This document shows positions 1 to 8,399 of a stretch of DNA of 29,636 bases, piece after piece. The position numbers and the translations under genes were made by a program. The DNA comes from UBA2330 sp035443185. Lineage in GTDB: Bacteria > Bacteroidota > Ignavibacteria > Tepidaquicellales > Tepidaquicellaceae. The number at the start of each line of letters is the position of its first letter. Position 1 is the first letter of the stretch. The stretch lies in assembly GCA_035443185.1 (NCBI GenBank), contig DAORRV010000042.1, positions 1-29,636 on the forward strand, read 5' to 3'. A model generated the notes under the pieces. It did no database searches, had not been told where the DNA came from, and was given only the letters and a program-made list of their open reading frames with translations.

Positions 1-147
1 GACATAGCAGATCTTTCTCAAATTGATAATGATGCATTTAATTTTAATTCGGGATATCTCAGTACTGACGTAAACGGAGATGCATTTATTGATCTTGCAG
101 ACTATGCACTTACCGATAATAATGCATCTAACTTTGTTGGAGCAATA
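1..147 (+). repeat. Tail module copy 1 (partial): dockerin-like loops
   Basis: Coding repeat. Only the end of loop 1 and all of loop 2 are inside the window. Bases 25-46 are identical to 5139-5160 in the protease gene (codons for DNDAFNF). This is the only copy followed by further coding sequence. Confidence 0.8.
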
Positions 148-366
148 GTTCCTCCTGCACCGCCGCCATCAGTAGACTTGAATGAATTTAATGATATTGC
201 GCCTTCGACAATCATAGATCCAAATACCGGAATTAGTAATAACAGAATTGAGAGAATTTATGACACAGGTGATGATTCTAAAAAAGACGAAAATAGATTG
301 GATGAAAATTATAAGACCGGAAGAAAGATCTCTCAGGAAGAAATAGACAAAGCTGACGGGAAATAG
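1..366 (+). CDS. C-terminal end of a dockerin-tailed secreted protein (5' truncated by window)
   Basis: The frame is open from base 1 to the TAG at 364-366. It begins inside the first calcium-loop/helix unit (DIADLSQIDNDAFNF), continues through the linker GYLSTD into a complete second loop (DVNGDAFIDLAD), and then DNNASNFVGAIVP. This is the same tail that ends the four genes downstream, so the missing N-terminal part is probably another secreted head domain. It differs from those four in one way. They stop right after the final Pro, while here a proline hinge (PPAPPP) leads into about 65 more residues that are polar, highly charged and probably disordered, ending KADGK. A start at the TTG of 178 would give a small separate protein, but it is in frame with the dockerin codons without a stop, so I read one protein. 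The function of the head is unknown. Confidence 0.85.
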   Translation, partial: DIADLSQIDNDAFNFNSGYLSTDVNGDAFIDLADYALTDNNASNFVGAIVPPAPPPSVDLNEFNDIAPSTIIDPNTGISNNRIERIYDTGDDSKKDENRLDENYKTGRKISQEEIDKADGK

Positions 367-391
367 GATTTAGTTTTTATATTAATAAATT

Positions 392-428
392 ATAGAACGG
401 TAATTTTTATGCCGTTCTATTTTTATTT
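392..428 (+). terminator. Intrinsic terminator after the first tailed gene
   Basis: A 9-bp perfect stem (ATAGAACGG at 392-400 with CCGTTCTAT at 412-420), an 11-nt loop, then a T-rich tract (TTTTATTT). It lies 26 nt after the stop codon and separates this gene from the CHRD gene. Confidence 0.8.
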
Positions 429-498
429 AAAAAACTGTAAGAATTTTGAATTCTAAATATCTATTAATTTTGAATTAGTAAAGGAAGATTTACAATTG

Positions 499-506
499 TA
501 TATTTG
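499..506 (+). promoter_or_regulatory. Possible Bacteroidota -7 element for the CHRD gene
   Basis: TATATTTG matches the TAnnTTTG -7 consensus of Bacteroidota primary promoters. It sits 50 nt before the CHRD start codon and downstream of a terminator. The nearest upstream TTTTG (468-472) is 26 nt away, longer than the usual spacing of about 20, so support is weak. Confidence 0.3.
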
Positions 507-544
507 AATAAATTTTTTCCCTAACTATTACTAATTAAAAAACC

Positions 545-551
545 AAGGAGG
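545..551 (+). promoter_or_regulatory. Strong Shine-Dalgarno sequence of the CHRD gene
   Basis: AAGGAGG followed by a 5-nt spacer and ATG at 557. It fixes the start codon. It is notable because no other gene start inspected in this window has a comparable purine-rich core at this distance; most starts follow A/T-rich leaders. Confidence 0.85.
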
Positions 552-556
552 TTAAA

Positions 557-1543
557 ATGCAACTCTCTTTTAAATTATTCAGAACGGCTTTAATTTTGTT
601 TTTACTGGTAGCAGTAAACAGTATTTCAAAAGCAACATTATACAACATAAATGTTCCTGTCAATGCGGCACAGGAAGTTCCGACAAATACTTCTGTAGGA
701 ACTGCAACTCTGACCGGAACATACGATGATGTTACAAATGTATTAAATTTCACATTTGTATTTTCAGGACTTACAGGAAATACAACAGCATCCCATTTTC
801 ATGGACCAGCTGCTGTAGGAGTAAATGCCGGGGTAAGAATTGGAAATACCGGATTTCAAACAGGTGTTACTTCGGGTAGTTACTCTAACACATTTGTACT
901 GACAGCATCAAACGAAACAGAACTTCTGACAAATCTCTGGTATCTGAACATTCATACAAGTTCATTCGGCGGCGGTGAAATAAGAGGTCAGGTGTATGCT
1001 GTACCGGTTACTGTTTTAAAACTTACTACTTTGCTTGAAGGCTTTTATGATGACGGTGCCGATCTTTCCATTAGAGATACAATAACTGTAAATCTTAGAG
1101 AAGTCAGTTCTCCATACAATCTGGTCGAATCTAAAAAAGTATATATGAAAACTAATGGTGATGATACAGTCAAATACCTGAATGCAACAAATGGTACTAA
1201 TTATTATTTACAATTAGAACACAGGAATGCATTGGAGACATGGAGCGGAGGTACAATAATGTTTGCAGGATATTCAGGCGGCTATGACTTTTCGACCAAT
1301 GACGCACAGGCATTCGGCAGTAATCAGGTACTTAAAGGATCCCGATATTGTCTTTACAGCGGAGATGCAAACAGCGATGGAATAGTAGATATAAATGATC
1401 TTTCAGATATTGATAATGATGCTTTTAATTTTGCAGGTGGATATGTAGTCACAGATATTAACGGAGATAATTTTATTGATCTGAATGATCTGAGCATCTG
1501 TGATAACAATGCTGCAAATTTTGTATCTGTTATAGCTCCATAG
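557..1543 (+). CDS. Secreted CHRD-domain protein with IEGFY/dockerin-like tail
   Basis: 328 residues. A Sec signal peptide (basic MQLSFKLFR, hydrophobic to about residue 25) points to export. Residues about 30-147 are a CHRD domain, recognised by AAQEVPT, the HFHGPA motif, the W-Y-NIHT segment and the terminal GGGEIRGQVY. CHRD domains occur in chordin and in many bacterial extracellular proteins; no enzymatic activity is established for them. Residues about 153-268 form the shared beta-rich module (LLEGFYDD, EHRNALETWS, QAFGSN), and 269-325 the dockerin-like pair with loops DANSDGIVDIND and DINGDNFIDLND; the protein stops at SVIAP. It has its own terminators on both sides, so it is probably monocistronic. 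The start is fixed by the SD at 545-551. CHRD call firm; role of the protein unknown. Confidence 0.93.
   Translation: MQLSFKLFRTALILFLLVAVNSISKATLYNINVPVNAAQEVPTNTSVGTATLTGTYDDVTNVLNFTFVFSGLTGNTTASHFHGPAAVGVNAGVRIGNTGFQTGVTSGSYSNTFVLTASNETELLTNLWYLNIHTSSFGGGEIRGQVYAVPVTVLKLTTLLEGFYDDGADLSIRDTITVNLREVSSPYNLVESKKVYMKTNGDDTVKYLNATNGTNYYLQLEHRNALETWSGGTIMFAGYSGGYDFSTNDAQAFGSNQVLKGSRYCLYSGDANSDGIVDINDLSDIDNDAFNFAGGYVVTDINGDNFIDLNDLSICDNNAANFVSVIAP
1013..1540 (+). repeat. Tail module copy 2 (CHRD gene)
   Basis: Complete copy of the shared C-terminal module. Both loops have acidic or Asn residues at positions 1, 3, 5, 9 and 12 (D-N-D-D-D in loop 1 and in loop 2), so both look competent for calcium. 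Confidence 0.85.
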
Positions 1544-1614
1544 TATATCTAATTTCAGTATTCTCAGAATTCGTATAGCGTTTGACCCTGAGTGCTTAAA
1601 AAAAATTCTTTGTT

Positions 1615-1650
1615 AAAGCCGGAAGACTTAAGTTTTCCGGCTTTTTTTAT
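1615..1650 (+). terminator. Intrinsic terminator after the CHRD gene
   Basis: AAAGCCGGAA (1615-1624) pairs perfectly with TTCCGGCTTT (1635-1644). A G-T pair and the self-complementary ACTTAAGT close the top. The T-run (1642-1648) follows directly. Confidence 0.9.
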
Positions 1651-1946
1651 TAAATGATTTATCAATATAATTCATTGATAATTATTAAACTAAACATAGT
1701 TAAACAATTCACTAAATATAAATTTTAGATAACATAGTGAAATTTATTAAAGTATAGATCTTTACAGAGATTATCTAATACAAAGCATTAAAAAAAATAT
1801 CTAACTTTATTATATTATTTATATTTAATAAAAAATGTATATTGTCACATCCCCAATAACTTTTGGAAAGCAAATTTATTCAAATATGAATTATTTCATA
1901 TTTAAAATTTGCAAATATAAAATTTATTTATAATTAAAAAATTATT
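1651..1946. other. AT-rich leader of the protease gene, with hairpin at 1870-1912
   Basis: About 300 bases with no ORF. The one clear structure is a two-part hairpin: GCAAATTT (1870-1877) with AAATTTGC (1905-1912), and AAATATGAA (1882-1890) with TTCATATTT (1895-1903), a 4-nt loop and a small asymmetric internal bulge. It ends 34 nt before the protease ATG. No T-run follows, so it does not look like a terminator. No convincing TAnnTTTG promoter was found here. Confidence 0.5.
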
Positions 1947-4900
1947 ATGAAGTTAAAGTTATTGCTTTTAATGCTCTCGATTACTCTCACCCAAACAGCT
2001 TTTTCCACAAATTATTATTTTTATAAAGGAAACAAAATTCAGCTTACTCAAAGGCATGATAAGATTGCTGTAGTTTTTAACAACAGTATATCTGATGCAA
2101 TGGCTCAAAATTTTATTTTGCCAATAATAAGCCCAGGCGATTCGGTCAAAAGATCATTTTCAGATCTTTATCTGATCAAATTCAAAGAAAGAAAAACTGA
2201 TGGTGAATTAAAAATATTTACCGACAGATTATCAGAAAACTCATCTGTGAAGTTTGTTACAAATACATATTACGGCACTTCTAATTCTGTCACTCAAATA
2301 CCTTATGACAGGATAATAGTAAAACTTAACATTTCACTAAATAAAGAAAAGCTTGATATAATGAATGTCCAGAATGGATGTGTAATATCAGGTGAATTTG
2401 AAAAAGGTGTTGGATTTATTTTGAAAACAGTTTCAGGGAATCCAAAAAATGCATTAGAAATGTCAGAGATATATTTTAAATCAGGAATCTTTGAATACTG
2501 TGAACCTGATTTCATATATCCTGAATATTGTCTTTTACAATCTGTACCAAATGATCCATTTTATCAACAGCAATGGAATTTAAACAATACCGGGCAGACA
2601 ATTCAAACCGGTAGTACATTCTTTTTTTATGGAGACAGACCAACAGTGAATGGGATACCCGGTTCCAGTATGCATGTAGAGGAAGCTTGGGATTTCACAA
2701 CCGGATCGCCTTCAGTAAAAATGTGTGTAATTGATTCAGGGATAGATTCTGCGCATATAGATTTTCAGGCACCCGGACATTTACTTTCAGGATATGATGC
2801 ATTTGATAATACAGAAGGTTCTTCAGTGGACGTTTTCAATCATGGTACATCCACAGCAGGAATTATGGGAGCTGTCAGGAATAATGGAATTGGAATTGCA
2901 GGAATTGCACCTGATTGTAAACTTATGTCAATTAAAATATATGATATAAATGGAAATACATCGTCAAGTATAATTGCAAGAGCATTTGATACAGCCAGAG
3001 TAAGAGGTATAGATGTGATCAATAACAGTTGGGGAGGCGGCACTCCTAAGTCCATAGTTACAGATGCGATAAATGATGCGGCATTAAACGGCAGAGGTGG
3101 TAAAGGATGTATAATAATATTTGCTTCCGGAAATGACGGACATGATCCTCCGCTTTATCCGTCTGTACTTCCGAATGTTCTGAGCGTAGGCGGTTCCACT
3201 ACTCACGATCAGATGAAAGCACCCGGCAATGGAAATCAATTTTACTGGGGCGGAAATTACGGAGAAAACGAAATGGGTGATCTTGATATTGTAGCTCCGA
3301 CAAATGTATATGCATTGATGATGGGAAATGGATATGAACAGAATTTCTGGGGAACATCTGCCACAGCTCCAAACGCTGCCGGTGTTGCAGCATTGGTATT
3401 GTCTGTCAATACAGGTCAGACAAGACTGCAGGTTTATGAAAACCTTTTAAGAGGATGTGATAAACCTGATAATGTTTCTTATGATACAACTAAAAATTAT
3501 GGTAAATGGAATGAGTATTATGGATATGGAAGGGTAAACGCTTTGAATTCTGTCAGACTTGCAGCAGGAATAGACGTTACTCCTCCGACTATTGTTCATA
3601 AAAATGTTCCGTCAAAAGATAATACATATCCTACAATAATATCAACTGAAATTTTAGATCAGGACGGATCTTCAGTTCCTGTGTCAGGATCAAACAGACC
3701 TGTACTCTTTTTCAAAAAGAAGAAAAACGGCGGTGCATGGTCTTCTTATGATTCTGTAAATCACATTACCAATTCAGGAAATAATTATTCATTTCAAATA
3801 CCTTCACAAGGCTGGGAAACAGAAATTAAATATTACATTAGAGCACGCGATAATTCAGGGAATGAATCTGTTTTCCCGCTTCATGCACCGAATGAATTCT
3901 GGCTTTGCTATTTTAGTATTTGTGATATTTTATCTGATACAAAAAAAATCAATGGATTTTCAGGAGTGGATTATGGTGCAACAGTTTCGCCTGCGGTAAC
4001 ATTTGGAACATTCAATGTACTCGAAGCTAGGGTACAGGTATATTTACGTCATACTTATTTGAATGAAGAAGCATTTTCATTATTCTCTCCATTGCTTAAT
4101 GAAAATAACAGCAGGAAATGTCTGTTCTCTTCAAACGGCGGAGACATGGATGACATAAATGGTGCGACGATTTTTGATAATGCTCCAGATAAATGGGTAA
4201 ACGATAATCCTCCATATCTGGGCGGTTCCTATAAACCTGACTATACAATGATCGGATTGAACGGAGTGAATGCTGCAGGTAACTGGAGAATACTTCACTT
4301 TGACCGGGCGATAAGTGACTATGCTTTTTTTGACAGTGTATTTATTACATTGTATAAAAACTCAGGTGTGAAAAGTCCTTCAGTCGGATTAGATAAATCT
4401 TCAGATTCGATAATTTCATTTGGTACTGTTAATTATCCACAGATATATGAAAAGCAAATTTATATAAAAAATACTGGTACAAGCAACCTTACATTAAGCA
4501 GTCCTGTATTTACCGGATCTTTTTCAACATTGTTTACACTTATAAATACTTTGCCGACTCCAATTACTCCTGATGACAGCGGGCTTATAACTGTCAGACT
4601 GAATACTGCCGGATTAAGTTCTGTCTCAGAATCTGATGCATATGAAAATGCACTGTTGAATATTCAGACAAATGACCCTTCCAAAGGAGATTTTAATATT
4701 TCATTGCAGTCTGATAATGAATTAATGACAGGTTTAAAAAATTTAAATCTTACTTTGTTAATAGAAGGTTTTTATAACAGCTTTAGCAATACTATGATCT
4801 CTGATTCTGTATTAGTGCAATTGAGAAATATCAATTCACCTTACAATGTAATTGGTTCAGAAAAAGCTGTTTTGAATGATTCAGGAAAAGGTAACTTTAA

Positions 4901-5270
4901 TTTTTCATCAGCTTCAAACAATACTCCTTATTTCATTGCAGTAAAACACAGGAACAGCATTGAAACATGGAGCGCTGGCGGAGTAAGTTTTATTTCATCA
5001 CTGGCAGCATATAATTTTACAAATGCATCTTCAAAGGCATACGGAAACAATTTAACATTAATAAATTCCAGATATACAATTTACAGTGGAGATGTAACGC
5101 AGGATGGAATAGTAGATCTTGCAGATCTTTCTCCTATAGATAATGATGCATTTAATTTTATAATCGGATATGTACCTTCGGATATAAACGGAGACACACT
5201 GGTAGATCTAAATGACTTATCAATTACAGACAACAATGCTTTTAATATTGTAACAATAATGAGACCTTAA
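1947..5270 (+). CDS. Secreted subtilisin-like (S8) protease with P-domain-like, ASH-like and dockerin-like regions
   Basis: 1107 residues. Signal peptide 1-20, then a propeptide-like region to about 200. The S8 catalytic domain (about 201-540) opens with PNDPFYQQQWNLNNTGQ and shows the full triad: Asp263 (VIDSGID), His299 (NHGTSTAG), Ser471 (GTSATAPNAAG), with the oxyanion Asn396 (ASGNDG). Residues 545-650 resemble a fibronectin-like beta domain; 660-805 resemble a proprotein-convertase P domain (HTYLNEEAFSLFSP ... GNWRILHFD); 815-922 look like an ASH/HYDIN-type Ig repeat (SFGTV...IKNTGTSNLTL). The last about 178 residues (930-1107) are the shared IEGFY/dockerin-like module. Loop 1 is DVTQDGIVDLAD, with Thr instead of Asn at position 3. 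Expected to act outside the outer membrane on proteins or peptides; the specific substrate cannot be told. Confidence 0.95.
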   Translation: MKLKLLLLMLSITLTQTAFSTNYYFYKGNKIQLTQRHDKIAVVFNNSISDAMAQNFILPIISPGDSVKRSFSDLYLIKFKERKTDGELKIFTDRLSENSSVKFVTNTYYGTSNSVTQIPYDRIIVKLNISLNKEKLDIMNVQNGCVISGEFEKGVGFILKTVSGNPKNALEMSEIYFKSGIFEYCEPDFIYPEYCLLQSVPNDPFYQQQWNLNNTGQTIQTGSTFFFYGDRPTVNGIPGSSMHVEEAWDFTTGSPSVKMCVIDSGIDSAHIDFQAPGHLLSGYDAFDNTEGSSVDVFNHGTSTAGIMGAVRNNGIGIAGIAPDCKLMSIKIYDINGNTSSSIIARAFDTARVRGIDVINNSWGGGTPKSIVTDAINDAALNGRGGKGCIIIFASGNDGHDPPLYPSVLPNVLSVGGSTTHDQMKAPGNGNQFYWGGNYGENEMGDLDIVAPTNVYALMMGNGYEQNFWGTSATAPNAAGVAALVLSVNTGQTRLQVYENLLRGCDKPDNVSYDTTKNYGKWNEYYGYGRVNALNSVRLAAGIDVTPPTIVHKNVPSKDNTYPTIISTEILDQDGSSVPVSGSNRPVLFFKKKKNGGAWSSYDSVNHITNSGNNYSFQIPSQGWETEIKYYIRARDNSGNESVFPLHAPNEFWLCYFSICDILSDTKKINGFSGVDYGATVSPAVTFGTFNVLEARVQVYLRHTYLNEEAFSLFSPLLNENNSRKCLFSSNGGDMDDINGATIFDNAPDKWVNDNPPYLGGSYKPDYTMIGLNGVNAAGNWRILHFDRAISDYAFFDSVFITLYKNSGVKSPSVGLDKSSDSIISFGTVNYPQIYEKQIYIKNTGTSNLTLSSPVFTGSFSTLFTLINTLPTPITPDDSGLITVRLNTAGLSSVSESDAYENALLNIQTNDPSKGDFNISLQSDNELMTGLKNLNLTLLIEGFYNSFSNTMISDSVLVQLRNINSPYNVIGSEKAVLNDSGKGNFNFSSASNNTPYFIAVKHRNSIETWSAGGVSFISSLAAYNFTNASSKAYGNNLTLINSRYTIYSGDVTQDGIVDLADLSPIDNDAFNFIIGYVPSDINGDTLVDLNDLSITDNNAFNIVTIMRP
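4734..5267 (+). repeat. Tail module copy 3 (protease gene)
   Basis: Complete module (LLIEGFYNS, KHRNSIETWS, KAYGNN, two loops, final MRP). Loop 1 has Thr at position 3, the only deviation from D/N at the calcium-ligand positions among the copies seen. Confidence 0.85.
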
Positions 5271-5318
5271 TTAAAATTATGATCTGATAATCAAAAGTAG
5301 GAATTTCGAAACTTTTAT

Positions 5319-5350
5319 ATTTTAAAATTTAAAATTTAAAATTTTAAAAT
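5319..5350. repeat. AAAATTT-type low-complexity tract
   Basis: Pure A/T, built from repeated TTTAAAATTT units downstream of the protease stop. Probably slippage-derived; no function assigned. Confidence 0.5.
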
Positions 5351-5407
5351 TCAGAGTGGGGCTAAATCAGGCAGTCTGATCAGGGAAAGTTTTCAAACTG
5401 TCACTAT

Positions 5408-5445
5408 AATACGGGATAGGATTTTTCTTATCCCGTATTTTATTG
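5408..5445 (+). terminator. Intrinsic terminator after the protease gene
   Basis: AATACGGGATA (5408-5418) pairs with TATCCCGTATT (5429-5439) over 11 bp, with a 10-nt loop, followed by TTTATTGTT. It separates the protease and nuclease transcription units. Confidence 0.85.
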
Positions 5446-5458
5446 TTCATTAATACAA

Positions 5459-5489
5459 TTGATATAAAAATTGCATTAGTATATCTTTG
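5459..5489 (+). promoter_or_regulatory. Bacteroidota-type promoter for the nuclease gene
   Basis: TTG (5459-5461), a 20-nt spacer, then TATCTTTG (5482-5489), matching the TTTG/TTG-N19-21-TAnnTTTG consensus. It lies right after the terminator of the previous gene and 54 nt before the ATG at 5544, giving a leader of roughly 45-50 nt. Confidence 0.5.
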
Positions 5490-5543
5490 TAAACACAAAA
5501 TTTATCTCCGGCTAAGTCATCAATTCTGATCCGGTTAATATTT

Positions 5544-8375
5544 ATGAAAATATTTTTGAACCGATTTTTCATTCCGGTATTTCTTCTTTCTTATGTAATT
5601 TTTTTTACACCGAAAGTATATTCTCAGGCGGGCTCTTATTACAATTCAATTTCCACATCTTCAGCTTCTTTTGTTACTGACCTTGAATCCAGAATAAGAT
5701 CACCTTATACAAGGATCGCTTACGATAATTATATCTCTACAAATATTAACAACTTTGCTGCAATAGATAACGGAAACGGGACGAAGTCAGTATTTTGTGT
5801 TTACACAGGTTATGAACATATTTACAGCGGAAGTTTTTCTTTCGGAACTATGAGCAGAGAGCATGTATTTGCTTACAGCTGGATGCCTACCCATCCTTCT
5901 ACTTCAAACGATCAGTATTCTGATCAGCATCATTTATTCCCGACCCATCAGAATAATGCAAATGGCAGAAGAAGTAATCATCCTCTTGGAACAGTAGTAA
6001 ATGTAACTTATCAGTTCCTGAACGGAAAAGTCGGCACAAATAATCTTGGTCAGACAGTATATGAACCTATGAACAGTTTTAAAGGAGATGTAGCAAGAGC
6101 CATGCTTTTTATGACCATAAGATATGACGGACTTTCTGGAAATGACTGGGATTTTAACTGGCTCAACGGAACCAGATTGCCTTCGCTCAGTGAAGCACCT
6201 CAGGATCTCAATCTGTTACTGGACTGGTGCAGACAGGATCCACCTGATAAATGGGAAGTGGACAGAAATAATTATATTCAGTCCATTCAGCAAAACAGAA
6301 ATCCATTTACTGATCATCCTGAATATACAGCTTATATTAATTTTAATGATCTGACAAAATTAAATCCTGTTTATGCTACAGAAGCAACTAATCATTTCAG
6401 TTCATTTTCATCTGTGCCAACAAGTAATTCAATAAATCTAAGCTGGACAGATGCATCCGGCGCACAGCTTCCTGATGGTTATCTTATATTGGCGTATGAC
6501 ATGAATAATTATTTTGTGCCGGTTGACGGATCGGAATATGTTACAGACACAATACTTTCAGACGGAACTGCCATTTTAAATACTCCGCATACTGATCCGA
6601 ATTCACATACTTTTAATAATCTGATTTCTACAAAAACTTATTACTTTACATCTTATTCTTATATCGGCAGCGGAGCTAGCAGAAATTACAAAATAAACGG
6701 AACTGTACCACAGACAAATGCTACAGTTTCAAATCCACTGGTTGCAGAACCTACAAATCATATTACAAACTTTGCTGCCGGGACTGTGACGCAATCTACT
6801 GCTGAGCTTACATGGACAGACGCAATACCCGGATCACAGGCACCTTCAGGATATTTGTTGATTGCAAATAATTCTAATACATTTACAAATCCTTCAGACG
6901 GAGTTACTTATACAGATGATATGATTTTATCTGACGGAAGTGCTGTAATGAATCTAACTTATGCAGGAGCTAATAATCATTCATTTAACGGATTGAATTC
7001 GAATACCGGTTATTATTTCAGAATGTATCCATACAACGGCACGGGTACTCAGAGAAATTATAAAACCAACGGATCCATCCCGCAGGTAAATGCTGCGACA
7101 CAACCTGGATCTCAAAATTATTCATCTGTACTTTTAGATAATTTTAATAAAGCTAATAATAATTCTCTTGGAAATTCTCTTTCACCTTTCTCTGCTGTCT
7201 GGCAGGAAACAGAAACTAATAATCCTACTTCAATATCAGTGAGTAATGGATATAATAAATCAGCAAGTACTACAGCAGGCAGAGATTTTGCACATGTAGA
7301 TCTTTCTTCAGTTTCAGGATATCCATCGAATTTTACTAATGCAGGTAACTTATTAGAATGGGCGATAAATATGCGTCAGACTAGAACTGATCCGTCAGGT
7401 TTTGATAATAATAATTATGGAACAGCATTCATACTTGGGAAAACTACCTCAGATGTAACTACAGGTGAAGGTTATGCTGTAATCCTTGGTCAAAGCGGAA
7501 GTACAGATGCTTTAAGACTTGCTAAATTTTCTAATGGAATAAACGGAAATTCCAGATTTACAAATGTGATTTCATCAGGTGATTATGCAAATCAATATCT
7601 GAGTATCAGAGTTACTTTTGATCCTTCAAATAAAGTATGGACACTTTATGCAGATAATGCAGCAGGAAATTTCCCACAATCTGATCCGAGAAATGCTGCA
7701 ACTCTTATGGGTTCAACAGCTGATAGTAGTTATACAGATCAGAATCTTTTTTTTACGGGTACATTATGGAATCATGTAACAGGTGCAAATGATTCATGCA
7801 TATATGATGATATTTATATTCCGTATAATTCCAATACTACGCTTGATCTGACATTGGTAACAGAAGGACTTTATAATACAATGAACAACAGATTAAATAA
7901 AAGTGATACTATGAAAGTGTATTTAAGAAGTTCATCTGCTCCTTATGAAATTGTTGATTCATCAAAAGCAGTCATAGATTCAGTTGACTTTACTGGTACA
8001 TTTCTTTTTTCAAATATAACAACCGGAAATTATTATATAGCAGTCACTCACAGAAATTCAGTAGAAACCTGGAGTAATCAGCCGTTGAACTTTACGCAGA
8101 GTAATCCTTCATTGTATGATTTTACAAATTCTGCATCAAAAGCATTCGGAAATAATCTCATACAAAAAGGTTCAAAGTATTGCATTTTCAGTGGTGATGT
8201 GAATCAGGACGGCACAGTTGATATTTCAGATCTTAGTCAGATAGATAATGATGCTTATAATTTTACTTCAGGATATGTAAGTACTGACATTAACGGTGAT
8301 GATATTGTGGATCTGACGGATGCTGCGGCAACGGATAATAATGCAAACAATTTTATAAGTAAGATCACACCTTAA
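5544..8375 (+). CDS. Secreted endonuclease I-family nuclease with fibronectin-like repeats and dockerin-like tail
   Basis: 943 residues; signal peptide to about residue 28. Residues about 30-260 are an endonuclease I (EndA/NucM/Vvn, beta-beta-alpha-metal) domain. It shows SREHVFAYSW with the putative general-base His107, SDQHHLFPT (126-134), NGRRSNHPLG (140-149) and FKGDVARAMLFMTIRY (179-194), all diagnostic of the family. Such enzymes degrade DNA and RNA non-specifically outside the cell. Two homologous fibronectin-type regions follow (about 280-395 and 402-518; both contain TNH, WTDA, DGYL/SGYL, ILSDG and RNYK). Then comes a concanavalin/laminin-G-like sandwich (about 528-760; LLDNFNKANNNSLGN), and the shared tail (765-943). 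Probably nutrient or phosphate scavenging from extracellular nucleic acid; that role is inferred. Its own promoter and an upstream terminator suggest a separate transcript. Confidence 0.93.
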   Translation: MKIFLNRFFIPVFLLSYVIFFTPKVYSQAGSYYNSISTSSASFVTDLESRIRSPYTRIAYDNYISTNINNFAAIDNGNGTKSVFCVYTGYEHIYSGSFSFGTMSREHVFAYSWMPTHPSTSNDQYSDQHHLFPTHQNNANGRRSNHPLGTVVNVTYQFLNGKVGTNNLGQTVYEPMNSFKGDVARAMLFMTIRYDGLSGNDWDFNWLNGTRLPSLSEAPQDLNLLLDWCRQDPPDKWEVDRNNYIQSIQQNRNPFTDHPEYTAYINFNDLTKLNPVYATEATNHFSSFSSVPTSNSINLSWTDASGAQLPDGYLILAYDMNNYFVPVDGSEYVTDTILSDGTAILNTPHTDPNSHTFNNLISTKTYYFTSYSYIGSGASRNYKINGTVPQTNATVSNPLVAEPTNHITNFAAGTVTQSTAELTWTDAIPGSQAPSGYLLIANNSNTFTNPSDGVTYTDDMILSDGSAVMNLTYAGANNHSFNGLNSNTGYYFRMYPYNGTGTQRNYKTNGSIPQVNAATQPGSQNYSSVLLDNFNKANNNSLGNSLSPFSAVWQETETNNPTSISVSNGYNKSASTTAGRDFAHVDLSSVSGYPSNFTNAGNLLEWAINMRQTRTDPSGFDNNNYGTAFILGKTTSDVTTGEGYAVILGQSGSTDALRLAKFSNGINGNSRFTNVISSGDYANQYLSIRVTFDPSNKVWTLYADNAAGNFPQSDPRNAATLMGSTADSSYTDQNLFFTGTLWNHVTGANDSCIYDDIYIPYNSNTTLDLTLVTEGLYNTMNNRLNKSDTMKVYLRSSSAPYEIVDSSKAVIDSVDFTGTFLFSNITTGNYYIAVTHRNSVETWSNQPLNFTQSNPSLYDFTNSASKAFGNNLIQKGSKYCIFSGDVNQDGTVDISDLSQIDNDAYNFTSGYVSTDINGDDIVDLTDAAATDNNANNFISKITP
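7836..8372 (+). repeat. Tail module copy 4 (nuclease gene)
   Basis: Complete module: TEGLYNT, THRNSVETWS, KAFGNN, loops DVNQDGTVDISD and DINGDDIVDLTD, ending KITP. The helix after loop 2 is AAATDNNANNF instead of the LSITDNNAFNF type. Confidence 0.85.
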
Positions 8376-8399
8376 ACAAACCCCCAAAAGAGTTAGAAT

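Noticed and set aside
178..366. A separate small protein starting at the TTG of 178.
   Set aside because: The frame continues upstream without a stop into dockerin-like codons, so it is the end of a larger protein.
5319..5350. The A/T tract as a perfect palindrome or regulatory site.
   Set aside because: The reverse complement does not match exactly; it is low-complexity AAAATTT repetition.
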